Source: Yamagishiella unicocca
Taxonomy: Eukaryota > Chlorophyta > Chlorophyceae > Chlamydomonadales > Volvocaceae
DNA: 64,000 bases
Direction of reading: 5' to 3'
Assembly (NCBI GenBank): GCA_003116995.1
Contig: BDSL01000018.1
Location: forward strand, 186,001 to 250,000
Shown here: positions 24,301 through 34,807 of the stretch, piece by piece
Layout: each line of letters starts with the position of its first letter
Position numbering within the stretch: position 1 is the first letter of the stretch
Position numbers and translations under genes: made by a program
Notes under the pieces: model-generated
The model's input: the letters and a program-made list of their open reading frames with translations, nothing else
Databases searched by the model: none
Told to the model about the DNA's origin: nothing

Positions 24301-25561
24301 CCCGCCAGCAGCCTGGTCGTGGCGCCCCCGGTGCCGTTGTAGTTGGTCCCGCCGGGAGCTCCAGTGCCGCTGTCGCTGAGCGCCGGCGAGTGGGCAATCT
24401 CCGCCAGTGACGGGTCCGTTGGGCCGTGATGAGGCGTCGGAAGCAGCCGGCGACCCAAGAGGGCGGCGGAGGCGGCCGAGCTCAGCCGCAGCGCCAAGGC
24501 GGCACAGGCGACGCGGAGCAGCGCGTGGATGCATGGCGGAAGCGTCGTCTTGGCTCTGATTTGCTGCGGAGGCGGAGGCATAGGAGGTGTCGCGTTGGGT
24601 ATGGAGCTGCGGGCACGGGGGTGTCAAAAGTGGAAACGTCTCGGGGTGCTCTGGAGTTGCAGGTCTGGATGGAAGGCTTTGTAGCCGACGGAGACGCCTA
24701 TGGTATGTGTCCTGTATTTCGCCTGGTCGACGATTTGCGTGGGGATCTTGCGGTGTGCAGCGCAGCGCTCGGGCAAGCCGCGTAAATGATAGGACAGGCC
24801 GTATGCGCAGATCGCTCTGATGTTTCTGCAGTCTTGCATCACGAAAACCAGAGCGATTAGGGGAGCCACAAACATTTAGTGGCTTAAAACCAAATAAACG
24901 ATGTCGTTGACAATTTGGTGAAAAGGGCGAGGATTTGAGCGCTAGCGTTCAGACCGGCCACGGAGGCGCCCCAATTTTGGATCAGCGAAAGACTTTGAAA
25001 TGCGAACGGCGCAGCTCAAGCTCAAAGGCATTTATTTTGCGTGTCGCCGTTACGATGGCGAACGGGGCCCGTCCTGACCGACCCTCGGGTCGCAAAGTTC
25101 CCTGTCCTCACCTGCGATGCCGGCAGGGCCGTGATCAGTGACTGCAGGGCGATACCGTGCCACTGCAGCCCGGCCTGGATGGTCCGGAAGCTCCTCGAGG
25201 CGCTGCCGCGAAGCACCATACAGATGAGCGCGAGTGCTGTCCCCGCCGCATGAAATCCAGCCCCGACGCGGAGCGCCACGCCGGTGGGGCACGCTGGTGG
25301 GGCATGTCGGCGAGTGCACCTCAGCGCAGCCAGCAGCGCAAGCGGCCAGGCGGCGGCAACCATCGCGTGCACGGGACGAAGCTGCGCGGCCGGGAGAGGA
25401 GATTGACGAGCGCTGAGTGCAGATGCACATCCCATAGACGCGTAAGACTCATAGATGCGTAAGATTCGTCGCACCTGGTTGTCGGAAGAGGAGCGGAGCT
25501 TGAGCGCAAGGCAGAAAGGAAGCGTAGTCAAGGCGAGGTTGACGACCAGAGCTTTGCCCAT
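15309..25561 (-). CDS. Large multi-pass membrane protein, tandem copy B
   Basis: Second paralogue. Exons: 25561-25112 (an in-frame ATG at 25615 is possible), 24563-24195, probably 23795-23701, about 22939-21919, 21721-21416, 21199-21011, 20756-18820, 18262-17694, 17298-16698, 16051-15898 and 15614-15309 (stop). These choices stay in phase and give about 2,000 residues; only exon 3 and the start of exon 4 are doubtful. Exons 1-2 hold about five membrane segments. Soluble motifs in order: VLYESPMQHVTVVYK, CLRGCVEVVLRLQ, GDELGEDELAVALGGMEEEL, VIWVHQP, VRMVVKQHGAVIAEVERL, LDLSGLEEGSAALLVLPCR, FTHHFSALVSDVVSLLLG and LQLTHTLQYLLGEMQ. Exons 9-11 carry about six C-terminal membrane segments. The intron after the VVYK exon appears to use a GC donor (AAG|GCGAGC) where A and C use GT. 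Exon 7 contains a threefold 24-bp repeat. Location: probably an integral membrane protein; function unknown. Confidence 0.65.
16055..16150. repeat. Short tandem repeat in copy B intron
   Basis: Repeats of GCAGGACGTAGC and close variants lie immediately upstream (in gene sense) of the acceptor of copy B exon 10. Confidence 0.75.
18730..18800 (+). repeat. Dispersed intronic repeat, family 1
   Basis: The core GTCTGTTCTAAACGG is followed by a T-run, CTCGCATCCACGGG and TTCCTC. It matches the elements at 58508 and 58648 (same strand) and at 53064 and 59143 (reverse strand). It lies in the intron between copy B exons 7 and 8, antisense to the gene. Confidence 0.7.
20034..20105 (-). repeat. 24-bp coding minisatellite in copy B
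   Basis: Three copies of a 24-bp unit in exon 7 encode the octapeptide VNQGRPQP three times on the minus strand. The unit length keeps the frame. Copies A and C lack it. Confidence 0.85.
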
Positions 25562-28401
25562 GGCGCCTGGGCCCTCTCCGTTTCCCGTACTGAACGCAGG
25601 CAAAAAGGGTGTCATGATGTGTGCGGCAAGCGAGTTGTACTGGAACTGCGCGGAGCGTGAGGGAAGCTCTTTATCCAGTTAAGGTTGTTGGATGCGGTTG
25701 ATTGAACACAGCGGCGCATGATGTAAGGCGCATCGCCGCAAGTTTCAACACAGGCACATCACATTAGTGCGGAGCGTACAGCGCATGGGCGTCCTAATGT
25801 CTGGTCGTCGGTTGCAAGTACGACAACTAAAAGACCCCAGATGACTAGGCTTCGGCAAGACCGAAGTCGCCGGCGCCTGCAGTTGCTCAGCTGGTAATGA
25901 GACTTGCAAAACTGCCAGTTCCCCAAACATAATTACGGCATCAACCTGACCTGAACCTGACAGAAGGCAAGTGCTTGGACCCTACGCGTGCGCCTCAAGG
26001 CTCGCGCCCGAAACCTCAATCAACAACTCGCTGCATACCTCTGCACATGATTTCCCAAGGTGATCGTTCATCCCTGGTCGGCTCGACCTGCCTTCCTGGC
26101 GTCGTTGTTCGCGCCCAGGAACCCGCCTGGCGTGCAGCTAGGACCTGGCTTATAGCCGTCCACTGCACAGCAACACATGCAGCTGCCATGTGTTGCTACT
26201 GTTATAACCTGGGCTCCATCCCAGCGGGCTTCTGGCGGGGTGGCTGGAACGCAGCTCCGTCCGGTCGGCTAGCAGCTGACGCTTCCAGGGCTACGCCGGC
26301 GTCTATACAGGCTGTACGTGTGAGACGAGACCAAGATCGCGCAGCGCATATCCTCGGCGGTCCAGCAGCGGTTTGGGAAGCGCGAAGACAGCTCGCACGC
26401 GGTCACCCCACGACGCTGCTGCGGGCTAAGCTGCTGTGGCTAGGGATGCAACGCCGGTTGTTCAGGAGGGCGGAGGCTGTGCTTGCCCAGAGACGCCAGG
26501 GAGCTGGCGGACGCGAAGATTCGCCCAGCCCGCTGCCAGACCCTGGCTCTGCCTTTGCACAGCGGACGCTCGGCGGGCGAAGATGAGGCGGCGCGCCGTG
26601 ATGCGGCGGCCTCTGCGCGACCCGTGGGGCGGCCACGATACGCACCGCGCGGGGGATCCATGGACACTGCTGCGCGCCACTGGGCACGGGTGGCAGGTGG
26701 GGCAGGGCTGCTTGGCCCACGCTGAGCCTCAGTGGCATCGCGCACAAGCGGAAAGACGGAGCCCTACGGGCGGTTGCGATGTGCGCGCAAAGCGACCCCC
26801 CTGCACCGCCGCACGCACCTGCTGTCAGCTCCGGCTCTCTTCAGGCTAGCCACCGCATCCAGCTCCCCTCGGATCGCTCCGATGGGCGTCCTGGCCATAC
26901 TTGCCCGCCGCCGTGCCCTGGGACCATACCTTTATGGCACTGCGAGTCTAGGGTAAGGCCCATCGCGGCCCCCTGCCCTAGTAGCTTTCCGGAAATGGGA
27001 TTCAGTCGGTGGGAAAGTGGCGACGCCCAAATCACTCGTGTCCCTTTGCACGGCGGGAGAGAGGTAAGAGCGCATCCCATGACGACATTGGGATAAGGGA
27101 AGCGCCCACTAGGCATGCCTAATGTGTAGGACGTTTCCACGCGGCAGCCGTCCTAGGCTAACTACGCGACATATTGTGCTGGAGTTCGCATCCAGTCGAA
27201 CTGTTCACGCCAAGGCGGCAACCCTGATGTGGGTTTGAGTATAGGCGGAGATGTGCGGCTGCCGTTAATGCAAGAGCGTTAAACACATGCAGAGAAGCGT
27301 GAAGAAGCGACTATAAACAATGGTTGCCATGCGAGCCTTCCGTGCTGTACTTCCGAGGTGTTATACACGCAGATACACAGAAAACATTCAAGAGGATTAT
27401 GAGATGCCTGCTGTCCGTGATGTATGATTTACGGAATCCAGAGGAGCATGGAGCAAGCACCTGACAGGAGGTACATTATACAATTTTCAGCTGTCCCTGA
27501 ATTTTTTTATCAATTTGTTTCGTCATCGTTGTTGTGGTACAATCGCGGTGCAAAGTGGTCGTCCCTTTCATTCGAAAAGACAAGAGCTGTCGTAGATCTA
27601 CGGCAGAAGCTAGCCCTACAAATCTCGACAAAGCATTTATATCTCACAGCCACGATAGCTACCTTGCACCTGCAGCAGCACATCAGCAGGGCGCTCATCA
27701 ATACTTCAAAACTGCGCATCGCGGCTCATCTATGTGCTACAGATTGTACAGAGCACGCCGCAGATGCTTACAGGATCCCAGCACAACTGCACCTACTGAT
27801 GCCTCAAACGTTTATACTGCCAGGTTTGGACTTGCGAAAGTATGTCCAACAACCGTGCATAACGTCGGTTCGACACACTGAATACCGGGTAGACGACCAA
27901 AACCTGGCTATCGCCAACTTGGCTGCGACCAAAATTTAGCCTGTCTTGTCCTTTCTGTCAGCCGTTCATCGCCTATAACCGTTCATGGCGCAAACATGGC
28001 GCAAACAAAAACCAGTCCTGTCGTGGAAGGACTGACCTCAACTCTAGAAGAGCCTACAGCAAAATCCCCTGAAAGCTTGCTCCAGACTGCAGCCCTGAAA
28101 GCTGTCGCGGACGCTCCATCAAAAGACCTGAAGCCGCCACCCGTGAGGTCCCTTTTTTGCACGTGGTAAGCACATGCGCGTGCCGCTCGCCCAAGTTTCT
28201 GTGCCACGCCCGATCTCAATGATACTGCGTCTCACCTGTAGATAGGCTTTAACACCACCGCGCCTCCCGCACGAACAAATACCATCCCCGACTTCAGCGC
28301 GTACACTCTACGTTGTAAGCGAGACTATGGTTAGGCACGCTGCAATAACACGCACGGCTTGCGCCCTACTTTCGGGCAGGAGAAAAGCGAGCTTCATCGC
28401 G
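25562..28401. other. Intergenic region between copies B and C
   Basis: It should hold the copy B promoter and the copy C 3' UTR. A minus-strand TGTAA (plus TTACA near 27767) could be the copy C poly(A) signal. A 171-codon ATG-initiated plus-strand frame (27424-27939) lies in AT-richer sequence with codon use unlike the other genes and no recognisable domain. Several overlapping frames at 26400-26850 are mutually exclusive. No gene is called. Confidence 0.4.
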
Positions 28402-31400
28402 TCAGGCTCCATCGACTCTCCCTCCGCCTCTGCTTGGGATCTTGGGGGCACTGCCCTCCGCCTCCAAGAAGCGCCGCCGCCAGCCCAAATCCACTGCGGC
28501 GGCCAGAGTCATCGACGCCAGGAGCAGCGACCCAACGATGATCGCTGCCGGCAGGCTGGTCAGCCAAGACTTCTTATTACCGCTGTCGTGCACGTTAAGG
28601 GTCGGCATCAAAATTATCGAATCGAGGAACCAGCAGTAGCAATACGACCGGAAGCGGACCTGCGACATGGGAAACCACAGCCCCAGTGAGCGTGTTTCCA
28701 TCTGCGATGCGCAAGGCAACAAAGCATTCAGGTCAGCCCTGCCCGCCATGTCAGCCACTCCCGACCCTATCGCACGTATCTGCAAAGCGCAACAGCGCCT
28801 AGATCACGCCTTGGTGCCCCCATGCCGCTCACGATACCTGACACGGGGCAACGTGCGCTTCTCCCACTCACGCTGCAGGACGCGGGCTGCAGCAGCACCA
28901 GCAGCGACGCTAGGACGCGCACCGCTGTCAGCCCCAGAGGCGCCTCGCCCGACGCCTCCGCTGTGTACCGGGCGTACATGCACAGCAGCAGCATGCTGGC
29001 CACATGCACCATGCGCACGAGCGTCTCACACCGCCTAGGAGCGGGGAGGACGAGTCGGTTACGTTAGAAATGGCGAAGAGAGTTTGTTGGGGCGGGGGCC
29101 GGCGAGAGATGAGTAAGGCCGGCGGGGGGGCCAGGAATCAAACATAGGGGGAGGGGTGCAGGTCGCAGCCTTAAGGTTCACTGGATGGGAACTGCGATGG
29201 TGCAAAATCCCACGCGAATCGAGCCTTTGCAATTCCACATCGTGAGGTCACGTATGTTAGGATGTACGACAAATCGACGATTCGCGCATGCCCCGACCCG
29301 TTTGAACGTAGGTACGTAGTAGCGATCCCCCTGCCAAACTTGCGACGCCTGCTGCTACAGACCCTTGATAAGTTGATATACACCGCACGACCCCTGCCGG
29401 CCCCAATTCACTGGGTGCGCACCCGAGGCGGTTGCGGGAGTCGTGTCGGAGGCAAGCCTTGAAGCCCAGAAGGGCTGCCGGCAGGGCGAGGGGCAGCCCC
29501 GCCGTCCACCCCAGACGGTGTAGAGCGGCGTGCAGGCTGCCGGGCTGCCGTCGAAAGCCGCCGCCGCCATCGCTGCCACCTGACGCACCGCCACCACCGC
29601 CGGCCCCGCCGCTGCCGCCGTTGCCACCACCCACCGGTGACACCTTGGCGCCGACCGGCAGCGCCTGCACCGCCCGCAGCACGGCGGCTACCGCCGTCGG
29701 CGGCACCAGCAAGCCGAACGTGACGGCGGCCGTGACGGCGCTGGCGACTGCTGCAGCGACCGTGCACACGGTGCTGCTTTGCCCCTGCAGGTAGGTTTCG
29801 AAACGCCGCTCCATGGCGGGCTCGAAACCCATCAACACTGCGCGCCGCGCGAGCGCTGCAGCAGCAGCAGCAGCTGATGCGCCATCATAGTTCCTGCCGG
29901 CGGCGCTGGTGCCGGCGCCGGTACTGCTGCCCGCTGCTACCTGTTTCTTGGACTGCTGGCGGCCGTCCGTGCGCGGACGTGCGCGCGGCGCTGCGGCACG
30001 CTGCCCCGCCTGCTGGCCTGCAGCCTCACCGCTGGCGAGCGAGCCGGACGGCTCCGTGGTCGCAGGTGCGTCGCTGCCACTGCTGCCGCCACTGCCACTA
30101 CTGCCGCTACTGCAATTGTTGCCGCAACTGCCACTGCTGCCGCTACTGCCACTGCCGCCGCTAGTGCCGTGGCCGCCTCTGCTGCTGCTGCCACCGCTGC
30201 TGCCACTGCCGCTGCTGCTGCCACCGCTGCTGCTACTGCCGCCGCTGCTGCTCCCTCGCGAGGGGTCATCACCCAGGATTTGGCGCACCGCCTGCTCGCC
30301 CTGCAGCTCGCCGCAGCGTATCTGTAAGCCTGCGCCAGCAGCGGGCCACCAGCATTTCGCAAGGCTTAGCACATGGCAAAAAGCATAGCGGAGGTGATGG
30401 TCTGCGCGTGCTTCCAACACAGCTACAGAGCAATCCGGACACCCTGTGCTTGCACAGCACAACCCGCACAACACGTACTCGAACAGCCGGGCTTTATCTT
30501 TTATGGCTTCCCGTGCAGCAGCCTCACCAACCTAATACCACGTGGTAGGCTCACCCCCGCGCCGGGCCCCACCCCCCGGCCTCGTCACCTGCGTGCTGCA
30601 CCTCCTTCAGGAGGTACCGCAGCGTGTCCGCCAGCTGCATGCTGTGCAGGAACTCCACCAGGCCGACACCCAGCTGGCGCAGCTCCCCCAGGTGCTGCTC
30701 GCGGCCGCCAGCGCCGGCTGCGGAGGGGGCACCGCCCGCGTCCTCCTCCTCCACCTCCGCGCCCACCCTCTCGCACCCCAGCAGCAGCGATACCATGTCG
30801 GAGACGAGCGCGGAGAAGTGGTGCGTGAAGGCGCGAGCGCGAACGACCCGCGGGTCGCAGGGCGGCGAGGCGGCAGCCGCCGCCTGCTCCATCTCGCGCA
30901 TGAGGCCGCACAGCTCCGCCGCCACGGGGCCCGGCACCACAGCAAAGGAGATGTACAGGAGGGCTGCGGCCGCAGGCGGCGCGGCAGCGTCCTCGTCCTC
31001 GCCCTGTGGTTGCGGCCGCTGGTGGTGCTGCTGCTCCGGGCCTTGCTCCCGTACTGCTTGCCGCGTCTGCCTGCACGGCAACACCAGCAGCGCCGCGCTG
31101 CCCTCCTCCAGCCCCGACAGGTCCAGGCTGAGGTGGGGTTGGGCAGGCGAGTGGAGGGTAGAGGTGTGTGGGGTCCTCGGGGTGATCAGCACGGAGGTCC
31201 TGGACGCAAGCGAGCCCCAGCTGGCGGCTGGCACGTTACTCGCGAGGTGGGAGCAGCTGCGTGCGTTCCCTCCTCCTACATCCCCAACTACTTTCGTACG
31301 TGCCCCGCTCGTTGCCTCCCCACCCAGTCACCCCCCACCCACCCCGCACCCATCCCCGGACCCACCTGACGCTCGCCCCCCTCGGCCCCACCCGCAGCCG

Positions 31401-34400
31401 CTCCACCTCCGCCACCACGGCGCCGTGCTGCTTCACCACCACCCGCACGTCGGTTGCGGGGTCCGCCGCGGCGGCTGTGTCGTCCGCAGTGGCGCTCCTG
31501 TCGGCCCCCGACCCGGCTGCGCGGTCCCCTGCCTCCTCCGACCTCCCGCTCTCGAACAGGTGGTCGCCAATGAAGATATCGATGCGGACACGGCCCGCTG
31601 CGTCAGCGCCACTGCAGCCGTCGACACCGCCGCCACCACAGGCGCCGCGCACACCACAGTCGTCGGCCAGCGGCTGCCCCGCTGCCTGCCGGGATGAGGC
31701 GCCGGCTGCTGCGGGTGCGGAGGACTGGCCGCGGAGCTCTTTCGCGTCCGGCGGCCCCTGCCCGGAAGTGCGCCGCTGGTGCCCGGTCCCGTCTGCCACC
31801 TGCCCCCCGGCCGCCGGAAGGCTCAAGGCGGCTGAGCGGGCGAAGCCATGCGGCGGCACCTGCAAGGTCGTTGACGCCGCCTCGATTGCGGCCTGCACTG
31901 CCGCCGCAGCGAAGGGTGTACGACACGTGGGGCTCAGCGGCTGCGGAATGTGCTCCGGCGCCGCAGCCGCACCGGGCTCCACCCGGGGCTGCTGGGCAGC
32001 CTCACCAGGCTCCACCCGGGGCTGCTGCTGCTGCTGCTGTGGCTGCTGGCGCGCCTGCTCCTCAGCCCCTTGCTGCTGTTGCTGCTGGCGCGCCTGCTCC
32101 TCAGCCCCTTGCTGCTGTTGCTGCTGGCGCGCCTGCTCCTCAGCCCCTTGCTGCTGTTGCTGCTGGCGCGCCTGGTCCCCAGCCCCTTGCTGCTGCGGCG
32201 GCAGCGACGGCGGCGGCCCCAGGCCGGCAATGTCGTTGAAATCACTGGCGCTATCACCAATCGTATAGAAGCTCGCATCCATCAGACGCCGAGTGCCGCC
32301 CAAGCTGCCACCACCACCATCATCCGCCATGCTGGGCCCGCTGCCGCCACAGCCGCCGCCGCCGCCGCCATGCTCCCGAAAGAACTTGCCGCTGCACGTG
32401 ATCGCCCGGCCGATCGGACGGCGCCGGAGGCGGAGCGCCGACGGCGGCGACATCTCAGGCGGCGGCAGCGCAGCCGCCAACGGCGGCAGGGCTTCAGGCG
32501 GCCGGGCCGCCGCCGCCGCCGCCACCGCCGCCGGTCCTGCGCTGCCGCCGGCCTCCGCCGCATTCCCCGCCGCCTGCCGCGGCGTCGTGGTGACCGGGGA
32601 GCGGTGGGAGGACAGCGCGGCCTCGCTGGCGCTGAGGCCGAGGCCCATCACGCCGCCGAAGCTCCAGCTGCCGCCCCCGGTCCAGCTGCCGCCCCCGCAG
32701 GCACCGACGAGGTCCCTGCTGGCGCTGGCGCGGTGGGCAGCAGCGCTGCAGTCGGCGCTGCTCTGGCGGCCGTGCCGTACCGGGGATCCAGAGCCTTCGT
32801 CGCCGTGGCGGCCGTCAGCCGCCGCCGTCTCGCCGCCACCGCTGTTTGCAGCAGCGGTGGGCGGTACCTCAGATGAGGTGGGGCTGGCGGCGGCGGCGGC
32901 GGCCTGGGGGGCAGCAGCTTGCGCGGGTGCCGTCGCGGCAACGGGAGCGGCCGCGGTGATGACCGGGGGGGACATGCAGATGACTACCGGCATTGCTCGA
33001 ATGCTCCGGAAGCCGGTGGAGGCGGTACTAGGCCCGCCCGCGGCGGAGCCGGTGGACGAGACAGCCTGGGGGCCGCCAGCGGCGGCAGTCAAAGGCGCCT
33101 GCGACCAGATGACCTGTGGAGGAAGCGGCGGGGGAGCGGCACAGCAAGGAGGCAGTGGCGGAAATTGAATTTCCGTGCCGGAGGAGAATCGTCCCCAGGG
33201 CACGCGCCATACCTCATCCAAGGCAGGCGTCGTTGCAATGCCACAAACCGTCGTGGCCAAGGGCGAATGCCAACACAGCTATATCTCAGGCGGTGTGAGG
33301 GGTGGAGGTAGGGTAGCAGCAGCCGGTGGCACCAGCAGCCGGTGGCACCAGCAGCGGAGCATCCATCCGCGCACGCACCGGATGGTGCTCCAGCAGGGAT
33401 GGCTGAGTGCGCGCGGCGGCGTCCGTGTCGTCCTCCCCTTCGGCGCCCGCTGCTGCCCCACAGCCCGCGGCCACCTGGCGCCGCAGCTCCCGATCCAGTG
33501 CCTCCAGGCAAACGGCGACGTCGTCCTCGCTCAGCTCCTCGCCTCCGTACTGCAGGAGAGGGACATACGGGGCGGCAGGCAGCGGCGATGGCAATGCCAC
33601 AGACTGGACGCAGATGAACGGCGTGCAGGAGCTCCCGGCCCCAGCCATCCCGCCACGTCATGTACGACGACGCGGGAGCGGCATACAAACCGTATACGCG
33701 ACAGGGACAGGATAGACGACGTAGGTGGGAGGGGGCGCACGACCGTCGATGAGCATGCCGGTCGGCGAGAGCAGACGCCGCAACGACGTGCGTGGGAGGC
33801 GGAGGAAGCCAACAGCATACCTCTCTTCCTTGTAACGCAAGCTACGGTACCCTACCAACTGGCCGTCAGTCCCAGGTGCATCCTGCCACGGCAGCGCCAA
33901 CCCCTAGGCTCCCCGCCGCCGCCAGCCGCCGCCCTCCTCCGCCCCACCCAACCGATACCACGCTATCTACATATGACACACACGTGTTTCTCCGCCACCC
34001 AGCCGGCCCTACCTGCACTCGCAGCACCAACTCTATGCACCCCCGCAGGCAGTGCATGTGGGTCGTGTATCCCTGCCAGCGCCTGCGGTGGGTGGCCCTG
34101 TTGGCGGCGGGGGAGGAGCCCAGAGGATCGCCGCCCTCACCCCGGCCGCCGCCTCCGCCGCCTCCTCCTCCTCTGTTGCCGCCTCTGCCGCCTCCTCTGC
34201 TGCCCCCTCCTTCCTGGTTCATGATACGCTCCACCGTGCTGTGAGCCGCGCCGACCAGAACGGCCTCCAGCTCCTCGTACGGCACCCCGGGAGGGGTTTC
34301 CGCCTGCAGCAGCGCAGGAGACGATACCGGTAGGTGAGTACGGCACAGCCGGGGGCGGGGGACGAAGGCTGGCAGATGAGCTGATGGGCCTTGTACTGAG

Positions 34401-34770
34401 GCTGGCAGGTGAGCTTTGTGGTTTGTTTGTGTAATGGCCTTGTACTATGCGATCAAACTACTGCACATACGGGCTCTTCAGGGTAGACAAGCTGCAGGGC
34501 TAACGCGGCGGTGCGCAAGCGACGACGCAATCGCTTTGCTCAGCTGGCAGTCTTGCCTCTCTAGCTGTCAACTCCCTCCGCCGGCAACCCCAATCGCATC
34601 GCCGCCTGCTGGAGGCGCGCAGCGCAGTCCGACAGGGCGACTCCCCGAGAAGCTAACATACCTTGATCGACACGGAAACATGTCGTACTGGCGAATCGTA
34701 CAGCACCGACTGGTAATGCGGCGCCGCCGCCGCCGCAACAGCAGCAGCAGCTGCGCGCGGACCACCTGGC

Positions 34771-34807
<37 letters not shown>

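Noticed and set aside
25975..26849. Several overlapping plus-strand frames of 130-200 codons
   Set aside because: They overlap in different frames, are Arg/Ala-rich as expected by chance in GC-rich DNA, and the longest lacks an ATG at its start.
27424..27939. 171-codon plus-strand frame starting with ATG
   Set aside because: Codon and base composition differ from all supported genes, no domain or splice partner was found, and it lies where the copy C 3' UTR is expected.
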